Assembly (NCBI GenBank): GCA_963774155.1
Contig: CAVZDW010000002.1
Span: forward strand, 124,001 to 188,000
DNA: 64,000 nt
Source of the DNA: DASSUW01 sp963774155
GTDB lineage: Bacteria > Actinomycetota > Thermoleophilia > Solirubrobacterales > Solirubrobacteraceae
Direction of reading: 5' to 3'
In this document: positions 48,687 to 56,497 of the stretch, piece after piece
Layout of the letters: every line of letters begins with the position of its first letter
How positions within the stretch are numbered: the stretch's first letter is position 1
Made by a program: the position numbers and the translations under genes
Notes under the pieces: model-generated
What the model saw: only the letters and a program-made list of their open reading frames with translations
Databases searched by the model: none
Told to the model about the DNA's origin: nothing

Positions 48687-50057
48687 GTGCGCCTCGCCGA
48701 CGCCTCTCCCACCCCGCTGTGGCTCGACCGCCCGCGCCCGGCCGAGGCGCCGCCGCTCGACGGCGTGGTCGAGGCCGACCTGGCCATCGTCGGCGCCGGC
48801 TTCACCGGGCTGTGGGCGGCCGTGATGGCCAAGCAGGACCGCCCGGACCGCGAGGTCGTGGTGCTCGAGGCCGCCGCGGCGGGGTTCGGCGGCAGCGGCC
48901 GCAACGGCGGGTTCGTCGACGCCTCGCTGACCCACGGGCTGCTGAACGGCATGTCGCGCTTCCCTCAGGAGCTCGAGGCGCTGGAGGCGCTCGGCCGCGA
49001 GAACCTCGCAGGCATGCGCGACGACCTGGCCCGGCTGCGGATCGAAGCCGGGTGGTCCGAGAGCGGCGCCCTGTCCGTCGCCACCGCGCCGCACGAGCTG
49101 GCCGACCTCGACGGGGAGGCGGCGGCGCTGCGCCGCTACGGCTGGGACGCGGAGGTGCTCGACCGCGAAGCCGTGCGGGCGGAGGTGGCCTCGCCGACCT
49201 ATCTCGGCGCCGTCCACCAGCGCACCGGCGTGGCGCTCGCGGATCCCGGTGCGCTCGCGCTCGGGCTGCGCCGGGCGGCCGTGGCCCTCGGCGTGCGGCT
49301 CTACGAGCGCACGCCGGTCTCGAGCGCGACGGCCGCCGAGCTCGTCACGCCGGGCGGCCGCGTGCGCGCCGACCGCGTCCTGCTCGCCACCGGCGCCTAT
49401 CCGCCGCTGACCCGGTCGATCCGGCGGCTGGTCGCACCGGTCTACGACTACGTGATCGCCACCGAGCCGCTCTCCTCCGAGCAGCGGGCGGCGATCGGCT
49501 GGGCGGCCGGCCAGGGGATCTCCGACCGCGGCAACCGCTTCCACTACTACCGCCTCACGCCGGACAACCGGATCCTCTTCGGCGGCTACGAGGCCGTCTA
49601 CCGCTTCGGCAACCGCGTCGACGACTCACGGCTGAGCCAGTACGCGCCGGTCCACGACGTGCTGGTGGACCACCTGCTCCAGACGTTCCCGGTCCTCGAG
49701 GGCATCGCGGTCACCCACGCCTGGGGCGGCCCGATCGACACGTGCAGCCGCTTCTGCGTCACCTTCGGCCGCGCCCTCGGCGGGAAGGCGGTCTACGCGG
49801 TCGGCTACACCGGCCTCGGCGTCGGCGCCAGCCGCTTCGGCGCCCGCACCGCCCTCGACCTCCTCGACGGGGCTCAGACCGAGCGCACGCGGCTCAAGCT
49901 CGTCCGCACCCGCCCGCTCCCGTTCCCGCCCGAGCCGATCCGCTGGGCCGTCATCCAGGCCACCCGCCGGGCGCTCGCCCGGGCGGACGAGCACGGCGGC
50001 CGGCGCGGCCCGTGGCTCCGGCTGCTCGACCGCCTCGGGCTCGGGTTCGACAGCTAG
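48687..50057 (+). CDS. FAD-dependent oxidoreductase (DAO family, amine/amino-acid oxidase-like)
   Basis: 456 residues from the GTG at 48687. FAD Rossmann motif: ADLAIVGAGFTGLWAAVMAK with VVVLEAAAAGFGGSGRNGGF (SGRNGG, the DAO isoalloxazine loop). RVRADRVLLATGAYPPLTRS is the second dinucleotide strand, and GGPIDTCSRFCVTFGRAL then YAVGYTGLGVGASRFGARTA is the closing FAD motif. Related proteins (PuuB/ordL-like) oxidise gamma-glutamyl-amines or other secondary amines. It may work with the amine-use genes at 56-64 kb; substrate not shown. Confidence 0.9.
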   Translation: MRLADASPTPLWLDRPRPAEAPPLDGVVEADLAIVGAGFTGLWAAVMAKQDRPDREVVVLEAAAAGFGGSGRNGGFVDASLTHGLLNGMSRFPQELEALEALGRENLAGMRDDLARLRIEAGWSESGALSVATAPHELADLDGEAAALRRYGWDAEVLDREAVRAEVASPTYLGAVHQRTGVALADPGALALGLRRAAVALGVRLYERTPVSSATAAELVTPGGRVRADRVLLATGAYPPLTRSIRRLVAPVYDYVIATEPLSSEQRAAIGWAAGQGISDRGNRFHYYRLTPDNRILFGGYEAVYRFGNRVDDSRLSQYAPVHDVLVDHLLQTFPVLEGIAVTHAWGGPIDTCSRFCVTFGRALGGKAVYAVGYTGLGVGASRFGARTALDLLDGAQTERTRLKLVRTRPLPFPPEPIRWAVIQATRRALARADEHGGRRGPWLRLLDRLGLGFDS

Positions 50058-50062
50058 GTCGA

Positions 50063-51511
50063 TCAGCGCAGCGTGAGCTCGCGGCGGGCGCACTTCGTCT
50101 GCCTCGGCTTGAGTCCGTCGTCGAGGAACGCCGTGATGAGCTTCAGCCCGCAGGACGTGTCGAGCACGGTGTGGGAGGCGTGGCGGAGGATGACCAGCTG
50201 GGCGTTCTCGAAGGCGAGCATGGCGTGGCGGGCGTCGCTCGGCGGGGTGATCGGGTCATACAGCCCGGCGAGCAGGAGGGCTCGGTGGTCGATGCCCTCG
50301 GTGGCCGCCGACCTGCGGGTGTCCGGGTCGACGGGCCAGACCACGCAGGCGTCGCGGTCCTCCGCGGCGCTCCGGGCGGCGGCGGCCGCGAGCGGGCTGA
50401 CGCTGTCGGCCGAGAGCGCGACCTTGCGCGGCGCCGTCGCGGCGCTGCGGTCGCGGCAGACACCGGAGAGGTACGCCCCGTCGGACACGGGGCTGCGCCC
50501 GCGGAACGCCTGCGAGAGCCGGCGCGCGAGCGGCCCGACGTTGCCCTCGGCGGCGCGGTGCACGAGCCCGGGAACGGTCGGGAGCGAGTAGCGGGACGCG
50601 AGGAGGTCGGTGAGGCCCGGGGCGAGGACGTCGCCGTAGCGGCGGCCGAGACGATCGAGGTCCTTGCCGAGGTCGGGCGCCATGCGGCGGCAGCGCGCCT
50701 GGCGCCGGCACCCGGCCTCGATCGCCTCCAGGGACTCCTCGAGGTTCGAGGCGCGCGAGGTGAAGAGGTTCTCGTCGGCGGGCACGACGCCGTCGAGCAC
50801 GACGTCCTTGAGCCCCTCGCCGTCGATCGCCATCGCCTCCAGCACCACGCGCGTGCCCCAGGAGGCCGCGTAGACGTCGATGCCCTCCGGGTCCGTCGCT
50901 CGCGCGATCGCGCCGATGTCGACGGCCGACTGGCGGCTGTCGAAGAGGCCGAGATCGTCGACACGGCGCTCGAGCTGCTCGGCACACGCGACGTTGGCCT
51001 GGACGGCGTCGGCCGCGCGGCGCGGCGTGCGGCAGTGGAGCGCCGGCCGCGAACCGCCGCTCCCGCGGGCGTCGAGCACGAGGACCTCGCGGGTTCCGAG
51101 GAGCCGCTCGCGGAGGGTGCGCGAGGTCGCGAACAGCTGCAGGTACGGCTCCAGCGTGCCGCCCGGCCCGCCGGGCACGATGAGCAGCGGGTCGCGAGGG
51201 CCGGACGTGCGACCCATGCGAACGACCATGAGGCGGACCCGCCCGCGCTCTTGAGCCCAGTGATCGGCGGGCACCGTGAGCTGCAGGCAGCGCAGCCCCG
51301 GGAGGGCGTAGCGGGCGTAGACCCGCGGGCAGCGCGCCCGCGCGAACTCCGCCGGCCGCCGCTCAGGCGGAGCGGGAGGCGGCGCCGCGGCCGGCGGTTC
51401 GGCCGCGCGCGGCGCCTCGTCCGTCGCCGAACCACTCGCGAGCACGAAGGCGAGCACGCCCGCCAGCAGGATGCCGCCCGTGGCGGCGCCGTACCTCATC
51501 GAGCGCGTCAT
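50063..51511 (-). CDS. Exported TAP-like alpha/beta hydrolase (tripeptidyl aminopeptidase family)
   Basis: 482 residues. N-terminal membrane/signal segment (YGAATGGILLAGVLAFVLAS) then a Pro/Ala linker. LLIVPGGPGGTLEPYLQLFA (GGPGG oxyanion), REVLVLDARGSGGSRPALHC (D-x-RGSGGS), IDVYAASWGTRVVLEAMAID (nucleophile Ser in AASWG) and a C-terminal TAP-like part ALLLAGLYDPITPPSDARHA (Asp) and RHASHTVLDTSCGLKLITAF (His) complete the triad. Such actinobacterial enzymes release tripeptides or hydrolyse esters outside the membrane. The paired cysteines fit an extracytoplasmic protein. Confidence 0.88.
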   Translation of the reverse strand: MTRSMRYGAATGGILLAGVLAFVLASGSATDEAPRAAEPPAAAPPPAPPERRPAEFARARCPRVYARYALPGLRCLQLTVPADHWAQERGRVRLMVVRMGRTSGPRDPLLIVPGGPGGTLEPYLQLFATSRTLRERLLGTREVLVLDARGSGGSRPALHCRTPRRAADAVQANVACAEQLERRVDDLGLFDSRQSAVDIGAIARATDPEGIDVYAASWGTRVVLEAMAIDGEGLKDVVLDGVVPADENLFTSRASNLEESLEAIEAGCRRQARCRRMAPDLGKDLDRLGRRYGDVLAPGLTDLLASRYSLPTVPGLVHRAAEGNVGPLARRLSQAFRGRSPVSDGAYLSGVCRDRSAATAPRKVALSADSVSPLAAAAARSAAEDRDACVVWPVDPDTRRSAATEGIDHRALLLAGLYDPITPPSDARHAMLAFENAQLVILRHASHTVLDTSCGLKLITAFLDDGLKPRQTKCARRELTLR

Positions 51512-51599
51512 GGCCCATCACTCGACGTCGGCGCGAATCCGTTCGTCTCCACCGTGGGGGTCGGGTACCCCGGATCGGCGTCCGCGAGACGTCCCTGAC

Positions 51600-53186
51600 C
51601 TATGAGACGACGCGACCGGGGCGGCGGCCCGTCTGGCGGCCGCCGGAGAGCACGGCGACGCCGTTGACGAGGACGTGCTCGATCCCCGTCGGATGGCGTG
51701 CCTGGTGCTCGGGCGAGCTGCGGTCGTGGAGCGCCTCGAAGTCGAGCACGACGATGTCGGCCCGCGCGCCCGCGCGCAGGACGCCGCGGTCGTGGAGGCC
51801 CATGGCCTCCGCGGGGAGGGCGGCGAGCCGGCGCACGGCGTCCTCGAGGCGCACGACGCCGAGCTCCCGCACGTACCACTCGAGCACGCGCGGGACGTAG
51901 CCGTACGTCGAGGCGCTCCAGCGGCACCCGCAGTCGGCGTCCTCGCCGCTGCTGACCACGCCGTCGCTGCCGAAGCTGCAGTAGGGCAGGTCGATGACGC
52001 GCCGGAGGTCGGCCTCCGTCGCGTAGACGTGGCGGATCATCACGGTCATCAGCTGGCTGCCGGCCTCGAGGAGCACGTCGCAGCAGAAGTCGGCGAGCGT
52101 CTTGCCCTCCCGTGCGGCGAGATCGGGGAGCGCGCCGCCTTCGAGCGCCGGGCGGGTCGGGCAGCCCGCGATGAAGATCTGCTCGTAGCCGCCGGCGCGC
52201 ACGAGGAAGTTCGAGCCCGCCTCGAAGTAGGCGGCGACGTCGCGGCGGGCGCCGGGGTCGCGCAGCCGGCGGGCGACCTGGCGGGCGTCGCCGTTGGCGA
52301 TGTGGCCGGGCAGGAGATCGACGAGCGTGCCCGGCCCCCAGACCTCGGGGAAGGTGTCCACCCAGACGGCGCCGGACCGCGCGGCTTGGTCGATCGACCC
52401 CAGCGCGCGCTCGGTCTCGTCCGCCGGCGCGTACGGGCGCGGCGCGACGTGGGAGAGCTGGAGCCGCACGCCCGTGCGGCGGGCGATCTCGATCGCCTCG
52501 TCCGTCGCGTCGGCGTACGCCTCGGCGCGGTTGCGCATGTGCGTCGCGTAGACGCCGCCACGATTCGCGGCGACCTGGGCGAGCGCCACCAGCTCGTCGG
52601 TCTCCGCGAAGCTGCCGGGCTGGTACTCCAGGCCGGTCGAGAGGCCGACGGCGCCGCCCTGCATGGCCTCGTCGAGGAGGCCGGCCATGGCGTCCGCCTC
52701 CGCCGTGGCGGGCGCGCGCGGCGTCAGCCCCATCACCGCGTTGCGCAGCGCGCCGTGCGGCACGAGCGCCGCCACGTTGACGGCTCTGCCGTCGAGCAGC
52801 GCGAGGTAGTCGCCGAAGCTGCGCCACGTGACCTCGACCTCCCAGGTCTCGTCGAAGGCGAACGCGACGCGCCGGATGTCGTGGTCCGCGTTCACCGGCG
52901 CGACGCCGCCGCCGCAGTTGCCGACCACCACCGTCGTCACGCCCTGGCGCACCGCGCTCTCGGCGTCCGGGAACGCGAGCAGCGGCAGGTCGGCGTGGGT
53001 GTGCACGTCGACGAACCCCGGCGTCACCACCAGCCCGCGAGCGTCGATCACCCGCGCATCGCCGGTCTCGGGCACGTCGCCGACGGCGGCGATCGCATCG
53101 TCCTCGACCAGGACGTCGGTCTGGCGGGAAGGCGCTCCGGTGCCGTCGACGACCGTGCCGCCGCGGATCAGGAGCCGCTCAGGCAC
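51600..53186 (-). CDS. N-acyl-D-amino-acid deacylase (D-aminoacylase) family amidohydrolase
   Basis: 528 residues from the GTG at 53186; the start overlaps the upstream hydrolase gene by 19 bp. RLLIRGGTVVDGTGAPSRQT, VVTPGFVDVHTHADLPLLAF (HxH metal ligands), GVTTVVVGNCGGGVAPVNAD (NCG, cysteine metal ligand typical of D-aminoacylases), GLSTGLEYQPGSFAETDELV, GVYATHMRNRAEAYADATDE (His), LQLSHVAP (His) and SFGSDGVVSS (Asp) give the full zinc site. It removes acyl groups from N-acyl-D-amino acids, possibly from wall turnover. Confidence 0.93.
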   Translation of the reverse strand: MPERLLIRGGTVVDGTGAPSRQTDVLVEDDAIAAVGDVPETGDARVIDARGLVVTPGFVDVHTHADLPLLAFPDAESAVRQGVTTVVVGNCGGGVAPVNADHDIRRVAFAFDETWEVEVTWRSFGDYLALLDGRAVNVAALVPHGALRNAVMGLTPRAPATAEADAMAGLLDEAMQGGAVGLSTGLEYQPGSFAETDELVALAQVAANRGGVYATHMRNRAEAYADATDEAIEIARRTGVRLQLSHVAPRPYAPADETERALGSIDQAARSGAVWVDTFPEVWGPGTLVDLLPGHIANGDARQVARRLRDPGARRDVAAYFEAGSNFLVRAGGYEQIFIAGCPTRPALEGGALPDLAAREGKTLADFCCDVLLEAGSQLMTVMIRHVYATEADLRRVIDLPYCSFGSDGVVSSGEDADCGCRWSASTYGYVPRVLEWYVRELGVVRLEDAVRRLAALPAEAMGLHDRGVLRAGARADIVVLDFEALHDRSSPEHQARHPTGIEHVLVNGVAVLSGGRQTGRRPGRVVS

Positions 53187-53923
53187 CGCCCGAACAGGCC
53201 AAGCAGCTCGCGGTGGTGCCGCTCGGAAGCGGCCTCGTCGTAGACGGGAAGGTCGGCCATCGTGAACCCGTGGCGGGCGCCCTCGTAGAGCTCGGACCGG
53301 TAGGTCACGCCCGCCGCGTCCAGCGCTGTCTCCAACCGCTCGATCTGCTCGGGCGGCATCGACCGGTCCTGGTCCGCGTGGGCGAGGTAGAGCTCGGCGC
53401 TGATGCGGTCCACCAGGTGATGCGGGCTCTCGGGCGCGTCCGTCGCGAGGTTGCCGGCGTGGCACGTCGTCGCGGCGGCCACGCGCGCGGGATGACCACC
53501 CGCGGTGAAGACGGTCAGCCGCCCGCCCATGCAGTAGCCGGTCACGCCCATCGGCCCGGCCGCGACGTCGTCGCGCGAGGCGAGGAAGTCCAGGTACGCG
53601 CCCGCGTCCCGCTGCACGGCCTCGGGCGTGAGCGTCTGCATGTACGGCCGCAGCTTCCCGAGCAGCCCCTGCTGCGCCTCGGGGTCGGCCATGACCTCCT
53701 CGCTCGCGATGTCCGCCCGGGCGTCGCGGTAGAAGACGTTCGGCGCGAGCACGACATAGCCCTCCGCCGCGATCCGCTCGACGATCCGCTCGAGCGCCGG
53801 CCGCAGCCCGTAGGCGTCCATGTAGAGCAGGACTCCAGGATGCGTCCCGCCATCCCCGGGCCCGGCCAGATACGCCTGCGCCTCACCGTCGGGAGTCCGC
53901 ACGTCGACCATCGCGGTGTTCAT
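53168..53923 (-). CDS. Dienelactone hydrolase family protein
   Basis: 251 residues. PGVLLYMDAYGLRPALERIV and GYVVLAPNVFYRD are the strand-turn regions; MGVTGYCMGGRLTVFTAGGH has the cysteine nucleophile (GYCMGG, where serine enzymes have GxSxG). ELYLAHADQDRSMPPEQIER gives the Asp and YEGARHGFTMADLP the His. Cytoplasmic. True dienelactone hydrolases act in aromatic ring degradation, but many family members have other substrates and no ring-cleavage genes are nearby. Coupled by overlap to the D-aminoacylase downstream. Confidence 0.9.
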   Translation of the reverse strand: MNTAMVDVRTPDGEAQAYLAGPGDGGTHPGVLLYMDAYGLRPALERIVERIAAEGYVVLAPNVFYRDARADIASEEVMADPEAQQGLLGKLRPYMQTLTPEAVQRDAGAYLDFLASRDDVAAGPMGVTGYCMGGRLTVFTAGGHPARVAAATTCHAGNLATDAPESPHHLVDRISAELYLAHADQDRSMPPEQIERLETALDAAGVTYRSELYEGARHGFTMADLPVYDEAASERHHRELLGLFGRCLSGS

Positions 53924-53958
53924 CCGCCCATTCTCGCGCGCCGCGTGCCCGCGCGGGG

Positions 53959-55362
53959 CTACGGTGCGGCGACGGGCGTCGCGGGAGCCGGCGCGGGAGC
54001 GGCCGGCTCGCTGAACCCGAGCCGCCAGGCCGGGTTCTCGGTGTCGCGCGTGACGACGGCGACGAGAGCGACGACGACGTCGGGCGCGAACTGCGTTCCC
54101 GAGTGCTTGTGGAGCTCGGCCACGGCCACCTCGAGCGGCAGCGCCTTGCGGTAGGAGCGGTCCGTGGTCATCGCGTTGAAGGCGTCGCAGGCCGAGACGA
54201 TGCGGGCGGCCATGGGGATGGCCTCGCCGGCGAGCCCGTCCGGGTAGCCGCCGCCGTCCCAGCGCTCGTGCGAGGCGCGGACGACGAGCCCGACGCTCGA
54301 GAGCAGGCCGCCGACCTGCTGGAGCATGCGCTCGCCCTCGACCGTGTGGGTCTTCATGATCGCCCACTCCTCGTCGTTCAGCGGCCCCGGCTTGTTGATG
54401 ATCTCGTCGGGCACGGCGATCTTGCCGATGTCGTGCAGCAGCGCGCCCATCTCGGTGGCGCGCAGCACGTCTTCGTCGACGCCCATATCTTCGGCCACCG
54501 CGACCGAAAGCGCGACGACGTCCTCGGTGTGGTGGCCCGTGTACTCGTCGTCGTCCTCGAGCAGGTCGCGCAGGAGCAGTGCCGTGCCCCGGTAGGCGCG
54601 ACTGAGCTCGAGGCTGCGCTGGATGCTCGCCTCGCGGTCGCGGCCGAAGCCGACGAGCAGCGGGACGAGCGCGAGCACGAGCAGGGCGCCCGCGGGGGCG
54701 TCGACCGCCGCGATGGCCGCCAGGAGGCCGATCGCGAACAGGAAGCAGTCGACGCGCCGTGACAGCCGCATCTCCGCGAGCGTCTCGCGGAACGGGACGC
54801 CGGGGTCGACCCGCAGGCGCAGAGCGAAGTACGCGCCCTCGAACACGAGCTGGGCGACGAGCGCTGCCGCGTACGCGGGCAGGTGCGTCCAGTCGGGCGT
54901 CTGCGCGTCAAAGAGGACGAGGACCAGCGCCGGACCGACGGCGAAGAAGGCGTCGCTGACGCCGAGCACGCCGCGGCTCGGCGCGGTGCGCCCGTGGACG
55001 ACGTCCGGGACGGCCGCGAGCAGGACGCCGGCGGCCACGAGGAGCGGCACGAGCGGCGTCGGCAGCAGAAGGAGCATGGGCACGAAGACGAGCTGGGTCG
55101 GCACCGCGTAGCCGGCGCCGGTGGAGAACTCGACCCGGCCGGCCACCACGTAGGCGACCACGAACGCGATCGCGAGCGGAATCGACAGCTCGCGCGCGGG
55201 CTCGGCGAGGACGGCGAGCGCCACGGACGCGACGAGGAAGACGACGGTGAACGGGAGGAGTGCGAGCAGCTCACGGCGGTCCAGCTTGCGCGCGCGGCGC
55301 TCGAAGGACTCCTCGACACGCCGCTCGGTGGCGGCGTCCAGTTCGCTTGTGAGTGTGGACAT
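53959..55362 (-). CDS. Membrane-anchored HD-GYP domain protein
   Basis: 467 residues from the ATG at 55362. Residues 30-230 carry about seven membrane segments (ELLALLPFTVVFLVASVALA, IPLAIAFVVAYVVAG, QLVFVPMLLLLPTPLVPLLV and others), an uncharacterised sensor-like region. Residues 280-430 are HD-GYP: GHHTEDVVALSVAVAEDMGV, GALLHDIGKIAVPDEIINKP (HD), MKTHTVEGERML and RASHERWDGGGYPDGLAGEA (H-E-x2-D-x-GYP). It likely hydrolyses cyclic di-GMP or a related nucleotide at the membrane. The C-terminus is Pro/Ala-rich. No GGDEF gene is adjacent. Confidence 0.9.
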   Translation of the reverse strand: MSTLTSELDAATERRVEESFERRARKLDRRELLALLPFTVVFLVASVALAVLAEPARELSIPLAIAFVVAYVVAGRVEFSTGAGYAVPTQLVFVPMLLLLPTPLVPLLVAAGVLLAAVPDVVHGRTAPSRGVLGVSDAFFAVGPALVLVLFDAQTPDWTHLPAYAAALVAQLVFEGAYFALRLRVDPGVPFRETLAEMRLSRRVDCFLFAIGLLAAIAAVDAPAGALLVLALVPLLVGFGRDREASIQRSLELSRAYRGTALLLRDLLEDDDEYTGHHTEDVVALSVAVAEDMGVDEDVLRATEMGALLHDIGKIAVPDEIINKPGPLNDEEWAIMKTHTVEGERMLQQVGGLLSSVGLVVRASHERWDGGGYPDGLAGEAIPMAARIVSACDAFNAMTTDRSYRKALPLEVAVAELHKHSGTQFAPDVVVALVAVVTRDTENPAWRLGFSEPAAPAPAPATPVAAP

Positions 55363-55460
55363 CCGTCTACCAGGGGGCGAAATCAACGTCTGTTGGATGT
55401 AGTCGGCGCCCCAATCCCCCGACTTTAGGGTCAGGCAAGCCAATGGAGGGCTTTACACAT

Positions 55461-56090
55461 ATGAACGGATTCATCCGCCGCGCAGTGATCGCGGCTACGG
55501 CCGCGGTCGCTTCGCTGGCGCTTGCGGGGCCCGCAAATGCGGGCATTCTCACCGCGTCCGCCACGGACTGCGGCGACGAGACGCTGACCAAGCCGTTCGC
55601 GCAGTTCGGCGACCAGGCCAACTACAAGGTCGTCAGCAACGGCGGCTTCGAGAGCGGCAGCACCGGCTGGACCCTGACGCGTGGTGCGAAGGTCGTCTCG
55701 GGCAACGAGCCGTGGAAGGTCGGCGGCGCCTCACACGGCAAGTCGCTGGTCCTGCCGGCCGGCAGCAACGCGATCTCGCCGGTGAGCTGCGTCGGCCTCG
55801 CCGAGCCCACCGTCCGGTTCTTCGCGAAGAAGAACAAGGCGCCGCTGCTCGGCATCTCGACGCTGGCGGTGTCCGTCTACGTCAAGACCTCGCTCGGCCT
55901 CGTCGTGCCGGTGCCGGTCGGCGTCGTGCTCGGCAACGGCCAGTGGAAGCCGACCCCGCCGATGCTGATCGTCGCGAACCTGCTGCCGCTCCTCCCGGGC
56001 GACCGCACCCCCGTCGCGTTCCAGTTCACCCCGGTGCTCGGCGAGTGGCAGATCGACGATCTCTACGTCGATCCCTTCCGCGCCCGCTAA
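55461..56090 (+). CDS. Secreted protein, unknown function
   Basis: 209 residues from the ATG at 55461 with GGAGG 11 nt upstream (ATG 55443 is an alternative). Signal peptide RRAVIAATAAVASLALAGPA ending ANAG. The mature part NGGFESGSTGWTLTRGAKVV and GGASHGKSLVLPAG looks like a carbohydrate-binding-module-style jelly-roll (NGGFE-x3-GW is typical), then STLAVSVYVKTSLGLVVPVP and FQFTPVLGEWQIDDLYVDPF, the W-x-IDD-x-Y ending of such sandwiches. Two cysteines may pair. No catalytic domain. A strong terminator follows. Confidence 0.8.
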   Translation: MNGFIRRAVIAATAAVASLALAGPANAGILTASATDCGDETLTKPFAQFGDQANYKVVSNGGFESGSTGWTLTRGAKVVSGNEPWKVGGASHGKSLVLPAGSNAISPVSCVGLAEPTVRFFAKKNKAPLLGISTLAVSVYVKTSLGLVVPVPVGVVLGNGQWKPTPPMLIVANLLPLLPGDRTPVAFQFTPVLGEWQIDDLYVDPFRAR

Positions 56091-56486
56091 GAGAGCGCCT
56101 TCAGGAGGACTGCAGCGTGCCCGCAGCTTCCGGCTGCGGGTGCGCTCTTCCTGCTTCTCCACCACGCTGGTGATGAGGCGCAGGATCTCGGGCGGCCCGG
56201 TCGCCTTGACGGTGCCCGACTCGAAGCCCTCGCGCCAGTGCCGGATCGTGCCCTCGCGGGCGAGCTCGTTGAAGTGCGAGCGCGGCACCGAGAGCCGGAC
56301 CTTGGCGTCCGACGCGATGTCCTTGGTGATCTTCGGCCCCGGTACCTCGACGCGGAAGAGCTGGATGTCACCACGCCCGCGCAGCTCGAGCTCCAGGACG
56401 AGCTTGAGCCGTTGCAGCGCGGGAACCTCGCGCTGGAATCGGGCGACGCCCTCCTCGATGAGGGCCTTGGTGTCCGCAGTCGACAT
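55731..56486 (-). CDS. SCP2-like/conserved hypothetical protein, abnormal 3' end
   Basis: From the ATG at 56486 the first 120 residues are coherent: DTKALIEEGVARFQREVPAL, RVEVPGPKITKDIASDAKVR, VPRSHFNELAREGTIRHWRE and GTVKATGPPEILRLITSVVE. This resembles a sterol-carrier-protein-2-like lipid-binding fold (Gly-x-Val-Lys-Ala-x-Gly near the end). After about position 56130 the frame stays open to 55731, but that part is the antisense of a secreted-protein gene and runs through its terminator hairpin, so the true C-terminus is probably near 56130 and a frame change is likely. Confidence 0.55.
   Translation of the reverse strand: MSTADTKALIEEGVARFQREVPALQRLKLVLELELRGRGDIQLFRVEVPGPKITKDIASDAKVRLSVPRSHFNELAREGTIRHWREGFESGTVKATGPPEILRLITSVVEKQEERTRSRKLRARCSPPEGALLAGAEGIDVEIVDLPLAEHRGELERDGGAVAREERQQVRDDQHRRGRLPLAVAEHDADRHRHDEAERGLDVDGHRQRRDAEQRRLVLLREEPDGGLGEADAAHRRDRVAAGRQDQRLAV
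56114..56146 (+). terminator. Terminator hairpin between convergent genes
   Basis: CCCGCAGC (56120-56127) pairs perfectly with GCTGCGGG (56133-56140) around TTCCG, and AGCGTG/TGCGCT extends it with two wobble pairs. A pyrimidine-rich tail (CTCTTCCTGCTTCTCC) follows on the plus strand, 24 bp after the secreted-protein stop. Confidence 0.7.
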
Positions 56487-56497
56487 GTAACAGCATC

